Assembly (NCBI GenBank): GCA_026707335.1
Contig: JAPOXB010000188.1
Span: forward strand, 1-22,282
Direction: 5' to 3'
Origin: Chloroflexota bacterium
GTDB lineage: Bacteria; Chloroflexota; Dehalococcoidia; Bin125
DNA: 22,282 nucleotides
The notes beneath the pieces were generated by a model. It was not told where the DNA came from, searched no databases, and saw only the letters and a list, made by a program, of their open reading frames with translations. Every line of letters starts with the position of its first letter. Positions within the stretch are counted from its first letter, which is position 1. A program made the translations under genes and the position numbers. Shown here one piece after another: positions 14,288 through 21,574 of this stretch.

Positions 14288-14544
14288 AAGATCAGTATCT
14301 GATCTCGCGGGGGCACACGCTGGACGTGCGCCGTGGGACGCTCTTCCTCGGGGATCCGCGCGATTAGTTCCCAGGGGTCATCGCCGAACGCGAACTGCTG
14401 GTCGTCGCCGAAGCAGGCGACGTATTGGCCCACATGCGTGTCGATGAGGTCCGCCATGCGGGCGCCGACGGCCATGTGGTTCCTTCGGAACTTGCCTGGT
14501 TCCGGGAGTTCGATTCCTTCGGGTACGCCGTAGTGCAACTCCAT
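14284..14544 (-). CDS. Small hypothetical protein, DUF5678-like, coupled to the aspartic protease
   Basis: 86 residues. ATG 14544 has a strong AAGGAG site 7 bases upstream. The core reads HVGQYVACFGDDQQFAFGDD, then a short helix (PWELIARIPEEERP), then HVQRVPPRDQI. This 'stay/keep-displayed-value' beta-hairpin and helix pattern is like that of DUF5678 proteins, which I recall often lying next to retropepsin-like proteases. The assignment is by eye and uncertain. The stop overlaps the GTG of the protease gene by two bases within GTGA, so the two are one translational unit. A TAGACT -10 lies 20 bp upstream. Confidence 0.7.
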   Translation of the reverse strand: MELHYGVPEGIELPEPGKFRRNHMAVGARMADLIDTHVGQYVACFGDDQQFAFGDDPWELIARIPEEERPTAHVQRVPPRDQILIL

Positions 14545-14563
14545 CACGCACTCCTTCCGCCCC

Positions 14564-14569
14564 AGTCTA
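14564..14569 (-). promoter_or_regulatory. -10 element TAGACT for the small protein/protease pair
   Basis: TAGACT followed by GGGGCGG on the minus strand, 19 bp before the ATG, with the same TAGACTGG core as the sites at 19501 and 21540. Confidence 0.4.
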
Positions 14570-14599
14570 GCGCAGCGCCGCCGACCGCCGGGGCTGGCG

Positions 14600-14605
14600 T
14601 ATGAT
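14600..14605 (+). promoter_or_regulatory. -10 element TATGAT for larE
   Basis: TATGAT, a five-of-six match to TATAAT, ends 8 bases before the larE ATG. The start of transcription would be at or within a base or two of the ATG, so the mRNA may be leaderless. Confidence 0.4.
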
Positions 14606-14613
14606 CGGGGCGG

Positions 14614-15474
14614 ATGAGTGATCAGGGCGTCGCCGAACGCGGATCCGCCGCCGACCTCCCCCGCGCCCAGGCGGAGCGACTGACCGCCCTGCGCGGGATC
14701 GTGGCGGGCTACGGCCGGGCGGTCGTGGCGTTCAGCGGCGGCGTCGACAGCGCGCTGGTGGCGGCCGTGGCGGCCGAGCAACTCGGCGACGACGCCCTCG
14801 CCGTGACGGCGCAGTCGCCGTCGCTGCCGGGGGCCGAGTTGGAGGCGGCGCGGGAACTGGCGACGGCGATCGGCATCCGCCATCGCGTGGTCCGCACCGA
14901 CGAACTGGCGCGGCCGGGCTACGTCGCGAACGCCGGCGACCGCTGCTACCACTGCAAGAGCGAGCTCTACGGCCACCTGGGGCCGATCGCGGCCGAGTCG
15001 GGCGCGGTGATCTGCAACGGCACGAACCGCGACGACCTGGGCGACTACCGGCCGGGGCTGCGGGCCGCGGCGGAGGGCGGCGTGCGCAGCCCGCTGGTCG
15101 AGGCCGGCTGCGGCAAGGCCGACGTGCGGGCGCTGGCCCGTCGCCTGGGCCTGCCGGTCTGGGACAAGCCCGCGGCGGCCTGCCTGGCCAGCCGCGTGCC
15201 GGTGGGGACGCCCGTCTCGGCGCCGCTGCTGGGCGAGATCGAGGCGGCCGAGGCGGTCCTGCGCGGGCTGGGGCTGCGGCAGGTCCGCGTGCGGCACCAC
15301 GGGGAGATCGCGCGCATCGAGACGGACGCGGACGGGATGGCGATCGTGGCGCGCGAGCGGGAGGCGGTCGAGCGGCGGCTGCGCGGCCTGGGCTTCCGCT
15401 TCGTGACGCTCGATCTGGGCGGCTACCGCACGGGCTCGCTGAACCCGGCCGGGCGCGACGGGGCGGCGCCCTAA
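14614..15474 (+). CDS. larE: ATP-dependent sulfur transferase LarE
   Basis: 286 residues. PP-loop SGGVDSA (41-47) binds and adenylates through ATP. CYHCK gives C111 and C114, NGTNRDD follows (135-141), and AACLASRVP carries C190, equivalent in place to the sacrificial Cys176 of L. plantarum LarE. The extra CxxC plus C190 form the three-cysteine set described for LarE proteins that hold a [4Fe-4S] cluster and pass on sulfide catalytically instead of sacrificing a Cys. LarE converts the pyridinium biscarboxylate made by LarB to the dithio form used in the nickel-pincer cofactor. larB and larC are not in the window. hyuA starts 3 bases after its stop. Confidence 0.9.
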   Translation: MSDQGVAERGSAADLPRAQAERLTALRGIVAGYGRAVVAFSGGVDSALVAAVAAEQLGDDALAVTAQSPSLPGAELEAARELATAIGIRHRVVRTDELARPGYVANAGDRCYHCKSELYGHLGPIAAESGAVICNGTNRDDLGDYRPGLRAAAEGGVRSPLVEAGCGKADVRALARRLGLPVWDKPAAACLASRVPVGTPVSAPLLGEIEAAEAVLRGLGLRQVRVRHHGEIARIETDADGMAIVAREREAVERRLRGLGFRFVTLDLGGYRTGSLNPAGRDGAAP

Positions 15475-15477
15475 GCC

Positions 15478-17493
15478 GTGGCCGAGCAGGGCGGCCGGCG
15501 GCGACTGCTGGGCGTCGATGTGGGCGGCACCTTCACCGACTTCCTCTACTGGGACGGGGCGGCGCTGCGGCTGCACAAGCGCCCCTCGACGCCAGACGAC
15601 CCGGGCCGGGCCGTGCTGGAGGGGCTGGCGGAGCGCGGATGGCGGCCGCACGAGGTCGTGCACGGCTCGACGGTATCGACCAACACGCTGCTGACGCGCA
15701 GCGGAGCGCGCTGCGCCCTGGTCACGACGCGCGGCTTCCGCGACACGCTGGTCATCGGACGGCAGGCGCGGCCGGAGCTGTACGCGCTGCACCCCACGCG
15801 GGCCGATCCGCCCATCCCCGACGCACGCCGCTTCGAGATCGACGAGCGCGTCGCGGCCGACGGGTCGGTCGTGCGAGCGCTGGACGAGGACGAGGTCGCG
15901 GCGGTGCTGGACCGGGTGCAGGCGAGCCGGGCGGAGGCGCTGGCCGTCTGCCTGCTGTTCTCCTTCGTGAACCCGGCGCACGAGCGGCGCATCGCGGAGA
16001 TGGCTCGCGATCGCGGGCTGACGGTGTCGGCCTCCTGCGACGTGATGCCCGAACACCGCGAGTACGAGCGCATGAGCACGACCGTCGTCAACGCCTACGT
16101 GGCCCCGGCGATGGGGCGCTACCTGTCGCGGCTCGAAGCGGGGCTGCGGGCGGGCGGGGCGGCGACGGGGCTGCGCGTGATGCGCTCGAACGGGGGCGCG
16201 ATGAGCGTCGCCGAGGCCTCGCGCGACGCGGTGCGCACGGTGCTGTCGGGGCCGGCGGGCGGGGTCGTGGGGGCGCGGGCGGCGGCGGAGGCGGCGGGGG
16301 TGGGGCAGCTGATCAGCTTCGACATGGGCGGCACCTCGACCGACGTCAGCCTGCTTCCGGGGCGCGTGCTCGAACGGACCGACTTCGCCGTCGGCGGGCT
16401 GCCGATCCGCACGCCCACGGTGGACGTGCACACCGTGGGCGCGGGCGGCGGCTCGATCGCGTCGCTCGACGCGGGCGGCGCGCTGCGCGTGGGGCCGGAG
16501 AGCGCGGGCGCGGCGCCGGGTCCGGCCGCATACGGACGCGGCGACGCGCCCACCCTGACCGACGCGCACGTCGTGCTGGGGCGGCTGCGGCCCGATCGCT
16601 TCCTGGGCGGCGCGATGACGCTTGACGCGGCGGCGGCGGAGCGGGCGGTGGCGACGCTGTCGGACGGGTTCGGGCGGTCGGCGACGCGCACGGCGCAGGC
16701 GATCGTGGAGGTGGCGAACGCGAACATGGCGCGGGCGCTGCGCGTGATCTCGGTGGAGCGCGGCTTCGACCCGGCCGACTTCGCGCTGGTCGCGTTCGGC
16801 GGCGCGGGACCGCTGCACGCCTGCGACCTGGCAGCGGAGTTGGGCATCCCGCAGGTGCTGATCCCGCCGGCGCCGGGCGTGCTGTCGGCGGCGGGGATGT
16901 TGCAAGCGCCGGTGGTGAAGGACGCGGAGCAGGGCATGGTGCTGCGCATCGAGCCGGACGCGACGGGGCGGGAGGCGGCGCTGGAGGCGACCTTCGCCCG
17001 GCTGGAGGCGGAGGCGCGGGCGGCGCTGCGCCGCGACGGCTACGGCCGCTGCCGCGTGGAGCGATCGGCCGACCTGCGCTACGCGGGCCAGTCGCACGAG
17101 ATCGCGGTGCCGCTGCGCTCGGCCTCGCGGGCGGCGATCCGGGCGGCGCTGGCGGCGGCCCATCGGGCGCGCTTCGGTCACGCCGACACGGGCCGCGCGC
17201 TGGAGGTGGTCGTGGCGCGCGTCAAGGCGATCGCGCGCAGCGCCGCGCCGCCCGCGACGAGCGCCCCCGCGGCCTCCGGGCCGGAGGCGGCGCGGACCGC
17301 GCCCCAGACCTCCACGGTCGTGTGGGATCGCCCGCGCCGGACGCGCATCCTCGACCGGGGCGCGCTGCGCCGCTCGATCGCCGGACCGGCCATCCTGACG
17401 CAGCTCGACACGACGATCCTCCTCCCGCCCGGCTGGCGGGCGCGGCCGCTGGCGTCGGGCAGTCTGCGCATCACACGGGAGGGACGCCGATGA
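15478..17493 (+). CDS. hyuA: Hydantoinase/oxoprolinase A subunit (HyuA family)
   Basis: 671 residues from GTG 15478, 3 bases after the larE stop. LGVDVGGTFTDF (11-22) and DMGGTSTDVSLLPG (282-295) are the two phosphate-binding motifs of the actin-like ATPase fold, with HGSTVSTNTLLTR and TVGAGGGSIASLD between and after them and FGGAGPLHACDLAAELG (about 439-455) near the end. The family uses ATP to activate an amide or carbonyl substrate: N-methylhydantoin, 5-oxoproline, acetone or acetophenone. Which one cannot be told from sequence. The partner B subunit is two genes downstream. The last part (after about 580) includes an Ala/Pro-rich linker. Confidence 0.92.
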   Translation: MAEQGGRRRLLGVDVGGTFTDFLYWDGAALRLHKRPSTPDDPGRAVLEGLAERGWRPHEVVHGSTVSTNTLLTRSGARCALVTTRGFRDTLVIGRQARPELYALHPTRADPPIPDARRFEIDERVAADGSVVRALDEDEVAAVLDRVQASRAEALAVCLLFSFVNPAHERRIAEMARDRGLTVSASCDVMPEHREYERMSTTVVNAYVAPAMGRYLSRLEAGLRAGGAATGLRVMRSNGGAMSVAEASRDAVRTVLSGPAGGVVGARAAAEAAGVGQLISFDMGGTSTDVSLLPGRVLERTDFAVGGLPIRTPTVDVHTVGAGGGSIASLDAGGALRVGPESAGAAPGPAAYGRGDAPTLTDAHVVLGRLRPDRFLGGAMTLDAAAAERAVATLSDGFGRSATRTAQAIVEVANANMARALRVISVERGFDPADFALVAFGGAGPLHACDLAAELGIPQVLIPPAPGVLSAAGMLQAPVVKDAEQGMVLRIEPDATGREAALEATFARLEAEARAALRRDGYGRCRVERSADLRYAGQSHEIAVPLRSASRAAIRAALAAAHRARFGHADTGRALEVVVARVKAIARSAAPPATSAPAASGPEAARTAPQTSTVVWDRPRRTRILDRGALRRSIAGPAILTQLDTTILLPPGWRARPLASGSLRITREGRR

Positions 17494-17915
17494 CCACGGT
17501 AATCACGCTGCACGCGGCCGAGCAGGGGGCGGCAATGGCGGCGGCGATCGCCGCGCGGCTGCCGGGCCCGAGCGTCGTGCTGCCGTTCGCGGCGCTGCAC
17601 GGGGAGTGGATCGCCGAGCCGCTGGGCGGCGAGCGCGACGCGGCCATCGCCTCGCAACAGCTGAAGCTCCTAACGGCGGGGTACGTCAAGGCCGGCTACC
17701 ACGTCGTGGTGCACGGGGAGGCGCTGCACGAGACCGGCGCCGGCGACGACCTGCTGCGCCTGATCCGCATGGTGCCGGGCGTGCGGGCGCTGTCGGTGGG
17801 GGTGGGCGACGACGCCGCCGATATCGACCTGGCGCTGCCGGCGGGGGCGACGGTGGAGTCGGTCGCGGCGGCGGTCGCGGCGGCCCTGACGGAACGGCCG
17901 GCCCCCGATGCCTAG
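17490..17915 (+). CDS. Small protein of unknown function between hyuA and hyuB
   Basis: 141 residues. The ATG overlaps the hyuA stop (ATGA), and its end overlaps hyuB by 8 bases, so it is locked into the operon. VVLPFAALHGEWIAEPLGGE, then QQLKLLTAGYVKAGYHVVVHG, then LIRMVPGVRALSVGV suggest a compact alpha/beta fold. The central segment recalls the middle strands and helices of small P-loop kinases, but there is no Walker A loop, so any such likeness would be to a degenerate, non-ATP-binding form. No signal peptide or membrane helix. I do not recognise a family; by context it may help the HyuA/HyuB enzyme. Confidence 0.8.
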   Translation: MTTVITLHAAEQGAAMAAAIAARLPGPSVVLPFAALHGEWIAEPLGGERDAAIASQQLKLLTAGYVKAGYHVVVHGEALHETGAGDDLLRLIRMVPGVRALSVGVGDDAADIDLALPAGATVESVAAAVAAALTERPAPDA

Positions 17916-19503
17916 CCGATCGACCACGGCCGGCGCGATCGATCCGGCGCGGCTGGCGGTCTTCGAGTCCCTGGCGGCGTCGATCGCGGAGGAGATGGGC
18001 GCGACGCTGCGCCACACGGCGCTGTCGCCCAACATCAAGGAGCGGGCCGACTACAGCTGCGCGGTCTTCGACGCCGGCGGCCGGCTGCTGGCGCAGGCGG
18101 CGCACATCCCGGTGCACCTGGGCGCGATGCCCGAGTCGGTGCGGGCGGTGGCCGAGCTGGCGCCCTGGTCGCCGGGCGACGTCGCGATCCTCAACGACCC
18201 CTTCCGCGGCGGCACGCACCTGCCCGACGTGACGATGGTCTCGCCGGTCTTCCGGCCGGGGCGCGGCGGGCGGCGCGCACTGGTGGGCTACGTGTCCAGC
18301 CGGGCGCATCAGGCCGACATCGGCGGCATGGCGCCGGGCTCGATGCCGGTCGCGCAGGAACTGGTGCAGGAGGGATTCATCATCCCGCCGGTGCGGCTCT
18401 ACCGGGCGGGGGCGCTCGTCCCCGAGACGCTGGCGCTGTTCCTGCGCAACGTGCGCACCCCGGCCGAGCGCCAAGGCGACATCGACGCCCAGGTGGCGGC
18501 GCAGCGGGTCGGAGAGCGCCGGCTGGCGGCGCTGGCCGAACGCTTCGGGGCGGCGGGCTTCCGCCGGGCGGCGGCGGCGCTGCTCGACTCGGGCGAGCGG
18601 GCGGCGCTGGCCGGGATGGCCGCGATCCCCCCCGGCGCCTACAACTTCGAGGACGCCCTCGACGACGACGGCGCCAGCGACGAGCCGGTGCCCATCCGCC
18701 TGCGCCTGACGACCTCGGCGCGGGGCTGGGATCTCGACTTCACGGGCTCGGCGGGGCAGCGGCCGGGCTCGATCAACGCCGTCGCGGCGGTGACGCGGTC
18801 GGCGAGCTACTACGTGCTGCGTTGCCTGCTGCCGCCCGAGGCGCCGACCAACGCCGGGCTGTTCCGGCCGCTGCGCTTCACCCTGCCCGAGCGCTCGGTG
18901 GTGAACGCGGCGCCGCCGGTGGCCGTCGCGGCGGGCAACGTCGAGACGAGCCAGCGGATCGTCGACGTGGTCTGGGGGGCGATCGCGCAGGCGCTGCCCG
19001 ATCGGATGCCGGCCGCCTCGTCGGGCACGATGAACAACTTGGCGGCCGGCGGCATCGACCCGCGCACGGACGAGCCCTGGGCGTACTACGAGACGAGCGG
19101 CGGCGGCCTGGGCGGCGGGCCGGACGGACCGGGCCTGCGCGCCGCGCACAGCCACATGACGAACACGCTCAACACCCCGGCCGAGGCGCTGGAGATCGCC
19201 TATCCGCTGCGCGTGCTGGAGAACAGCGTGCGACGGGGCAGCGGCGGGGCGGGGCGGCAGCGCGGCGGCGACGGGCTGGTGCGGCGGACGCAGTTCCTCG
19301 CGCCGGCCACGGTGACGCTGATCGGCGAGCGGCGGCGGCGCGGTCCCTGGGGCGCGGCCGGCGGCGCCGACGGCCGGGCGGGCCGCAACCGGCTCGAACG
19401 GGCGGGCCGGCGCGACCGCGCGCTCCCCGGCAAGACGACGTTCCAGGTCGAGGCGGGGGACGTCGTGCGCATGGAGACCCCAGGCGGCGGCGGCTGGGGT
19501 TAG
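17908..19503 (+). CDS. hyuB: Hydantoinase/oxoprolinase B subunit (HyuB family)
   Basis: 531 residues, normal for the family. The start ATG 17908 overlaps the previous gene by 8 bases. EEMGATLRHTALSPNIKERADYSCAVFD opens the domain; ILNDPFRGGTHLPDVTM (about 94-110) is the strongest signature, followed by SSRAHQADIGGMAPGSMP. The C-terminus ends GDVVRMETPGGGGWG, the usual glycine-rich terminus. It is the hydrolytic or carboxylating partner of HyuA. The TAG stop is also the first three bases of the TAGACT -10 of the following gene. A stretch rich in Arg and Gly (about 445-505) is more variable than family average. Confidence 0.92.
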   Translation: MPSRSTTAGAIDPARLAVFESLAASIAEEMGATLRHTALSPNIKERADYSCAVFDAGGRLLAQAAHIPVHLGAMPESVRAVAELAPWSPGDVAILNDPFRGGTHLPDVTMVSPVFRPGRGGRRALVGYVSSRAHQADIGGMAPGSMPVAQELVQEGFIIPPVRLYRAGALVPETLALFLRNVRTPAERQGDIDAQVAAQRVGERRLAALAERFGAAGFRRAAAALLDSGERAALAGMAAIPPGAYNFEDALDDDGASDEPVPIRLRLTTSARGWDLDFTGSAGQRPGSINAVAAVTRSASYYVLRCLLPPEAPTNAGLFRPLRFTLPERSVVNAAPPVAVAAGNVETSQRIVDVVWGAIAQALPDRMPAASSGTMNNLAAGGIDPRTDEPWAYYETSGGGLGGGPDGPGLRAAHSHMTNTLNTPAEALEIAYPLRVLENSVRRGSGGAGRQRGGDGLVRRTQFLAPATVTLIGERRRRGPWGAAGGADGRAGRNRLERAGRRDRALPGKTTFQVEAGDVVRMETPGGGGWG

Positions 19504-19506
19504 ACT
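19501..19506 (+). promoter_or_regulatory. -10 element TAGACT for the two-helix membrane protein
   Basis: TAGACTGGGAGCAGGAGCG starts on the hyuB stop codon and runs to the ribosome site CAGGAG. Nearly the same string precedes the LysM gene at 21540, differing by one G. Confidence 0.4.
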
Positions 19507-19524
19507 GGGAGCAGGAGCGCCGCG

Positions 19525-19941
19525 ATGCCCGATCGCCTGGAACGCGACATCGAGGACGTCCTCGAGAAGATCGAGGACTTCGAATGGCACCGCCGGCGGC
19601 GGCGCGGACCCAGCCGCGCGCGGCGGAGCTGGGACGCGCTGATGCGCCGCACCAGCGACCGGCTGGCCTTCGTCTTCGTGCGCTTCACCTCGGGGCACCT
19701 GATGCTGGTGGGCTTCCTGCTGCTGGCCGTGGGGCTGGCGCTGCGGGTCCGGGGGCCGGGGGCGTGGCTGCTCCTGGCGGGGGTCATCCTCTTCCTGCTG
19801 GGGCTGGCCTGGAGCATGCGGGGCCCGAAGTCGCGCGCGCCGCACGAGGGACGCGGCGGATTCTGGCGCGACCGCTACATTGAATACGACGAACCACGGC
19901 CGGGCGGGGTGCGCGGCTGGTTCCGACGGTGGCGACGCTGA
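19525..19941 (+). CDS. Two-helix membrane protein of unknown function
   Basis: 138 residues. ATG 19525 follows CAGGAG at a good distance. The N-terminus MPDRLERDIEDVLEKIEDFE is an acidic amphipathic helix, followed by a very basic stretch WHRRRRRGPSRARRS. Two membrane helices lie at about 57-75 and 79-97, joined by a short RVRGPG turn, and the tail is Arg/Pro/Gly-rich. Proteins with this layout are common as unnamed conserved proteins in Chloroflexota; no function is known to me. The basic regions would hold both ends in the cytoplasm. The downstream peptidase gene overlaps it or starts just after it, so the two are probably cotranscribed. Confidence 0.8.
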   Translation: MPDRLERDIEDVLEKIEDFEWHRRRRRGPSRARRSWDALMRRTSDRLAFVFVRFTSGHLMLVGFLLLAVGLALRVRGPGAWLLLAGVILFLLGLAWSMRGPKSRAPHEGRGGFWRDRYIEYDEPRPGGVRGWFRRWRR

Positions 19942-21524
19942 CCTTCCTCCGGCCCCCGACCTCCCCCGCGCGCGGCGGCGCCGTGCGTGCGCTGCGTTCG
20001 CGCCTGCTGCCCTTCGCGATCGCGCTGCTGCTGCTGGCGGCGGTCGTCGCGGGCTGCCGCGAGGAGGACGCGCCGCCGGCGCCGCCCGACGCGGCGGCGC
20101 AGTCGCAGGCGGCCGCGGTCGAGATCGAGGAAGAGGAGGCCGCCGATCAGGCCGATCAGGCCGAGCCGGCCCCGCAGCCCGAGCTGGCGGGGGCGGACCC
20201 CGAGACGGCCGGCGCGCCGGAGCAGTCGGACGCGCCGGACCCCGCCGACGACGACGCGGACGACGACGCGGACGAAACCGAAGAGCAGGCGCCCGCCCCG
20301 ATCGTCGCGCCGGCGCCCTACGACAACGACAACGCGCTGCGCGTCCTGGAGGCGCTGAGTGTCACGATCGGTGAACGGATCTTGGGCTCGCAGGCGGAGC
20401 GCGACGCGGCGGCCTTCCTGGCAGCCGAGTTCGAGTCGTACGGGTACGACGTGGAGCTGCAGCCCGTGCCGCTGGAGAGCCGGCTGATCGCCGAGCTGCG
20501 GCTGGTGGCCGACGGGGACGTCATCGACGCGCAGGCGCTGGGCGGCTCGGGGCCGGGCGACGTGGAGGGCCCGCTCGTCGTCGTGCCGGGCATGGGGACG
20601 GCGGAGGACTTCGCCCAGGTCGACGCGGCGGGGGCGGTGGTGCTGATCGAGCGCGGCGAGATCTTCTTCCGCGACAAGGTCGCCAACGCCGCCGCGGCCG
20701 GGGCCGTGGGCGCGATCATCTTCAACAACGAGGCGGGACCGTTCTCGGGCACGCTGGGAGAGGAATCGGCGATCCCGGCGCTGGCCGTCTCGCTGGGGAG
20801 CGGGATCGGGCTGCGGGCGCGGACGGCGCGCGGCCCGGTGACGGCCGCGATCGTGCTGCGCTACGACCCCTTGTCGGGCGAGTCGCAGAACGTGCTGGCG
20901 CGGCATCCCGAGGGCGCCTGCCGCGTCTGGGTGGGGGGCCACTACGACACCGTGCTCGGCGTCGGCGGCGCGAACGACAATGGCAGCGGCACGGCGCTGG
21001 TCGTGGAACTGGCCCGCGCCTACGCCGGCGCCACGGCCGGGCGGCTGCTCTGCTTCGCGGCCTTCGGGGCCGAGGAGGCCGTCGTCGGCAGCCCGGGCAT
21101 CGTGGGCTCGCGGGTGCTCGTCGAGAGCCTGACCGAGTCGGGCGAGATCGCCGGCGTGACGGCGATGCTGAATCTCGACGTGGCGGGGGTCGGATCGCCG
21201 GTGCTGCTGGTGGGCGACGCGCCGCTGATCGCCCTGGCCGAGGAGGTCGCGGCGGAGTTGGGCATCGACGTGTCGGCGGGCGGGCTGCCGCCGGGCTTCG
21301 GCTCCGACCACCTCAACTTCGCGCAGGTGGGCGTGCCGGTGATCTTCCCCACGCTGCCCAACGGCCCGATCCACGTCCCGGAGGACCAGTTCGAGGTCGT
21401 CGAGCCGGAGGCCCTCGAGGCGGTGGGACGGCTGGCGCACGGCCTGCTGGGCTGCCTCGCGGCCTCGGCCGACGCGGCGCTGGCCGAGACCTGCGTCGTG
21501 GGGCTGCCGGAGGAGGGCGAGTGA
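19929..21524 (+). CDS. M28 family metallopeptidase lipoprotein with PA domain
   Basis: 531 residues from GTG 19929. GTG 19983 would give a more usual 25-residue lipoprotein signal and avoid the 13-base overlap. AIALLLLAAVVAGC ends in a lipobox with C43, so the mature protein is lipid-anchored outside the cell. Residues about 44-130 are an acidic, disordered linker. A protease-associated (PA) domain (about 200-310) is inserted before the catalytic part. The M28 zinc site is complete: H338 (GGHYDTV), D350 (ANDNGSG), E382/E383 (GAEE), D417 (NLDV) and H482 (GPIHVPED). It is probably an aminopeptidase or carboxypeptidase for nutrient peptides; specificity is not readable. Confidence 0.92.
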   Translation: MATLTFLRPPTSPARGGAVRALRSRLLPFAIALLLLAAVVAGCREEDAPPAPPDAAAQSQAAAVEIEEEEAADQADQAEPAPQPELAGADPETAGAPEQSDAPDPADDDADDDADETEEQAPAPIVAPAPYDNDNALRVLEALSVTIGERILGSQAERDAAAFLAAEFESYGYDVELQPVPLESRLIAELRLVADGDVIDAQALGGSGPGDVEGPLVVVPGMGTAEDFAQVDAAGAVVLIERGEIFFRDKVANAAAAGAVGAIIFNNEAGPFSGTLGEESAIPALAVSLGSGIGLRARTARGPVTAAIVLRYDPLSGESQNVLARHPEGACRVWVGGHYDTVLGVGGANDNGSGTALVVELARAYAGATAGRLLCFAAFGAEEAVVGSPGIVGSRVLVESLTESGEIAGVTAMLNLDVAGVGSPVLLVGDAPLIALAEEVAAELGIDVSAGGLPPGFGSDHLNFAQVGVPVIFPTLPNGPIHVPEDQFEVVEPEALEAVGRLAHGLLGCLAASADAALAETCVVGLPEEGE

Positions 21525-21539
21525 GTCCGGCCGCGGCGG

Positions 21540-21545
21540 TAGACT
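21540..21545 (+). promoter_or_regulatory. -10 element TAGACT for the LysM lipoprotein gene
   Basis: TAGACTGGAGCAGGAGCG at 21540-21557, in the 50-bp gap after the peptidase gene, with no -35 match. Its near copy is at 19501. Confidence 0.4.
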
Positions 21546-21574
21546 GGAGCAGGAGCGGAGGGGGCGAAAAAAAA

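Noticed and set aside
14284..17181. Very long open frame on the minus strand across larE and hyuA
   Set aside because: Only its last 86 codons (from 14544) have a ribosome site and sensible protein; the rest is the Arg/His/Gly-rich mirror of larE and hyuA.
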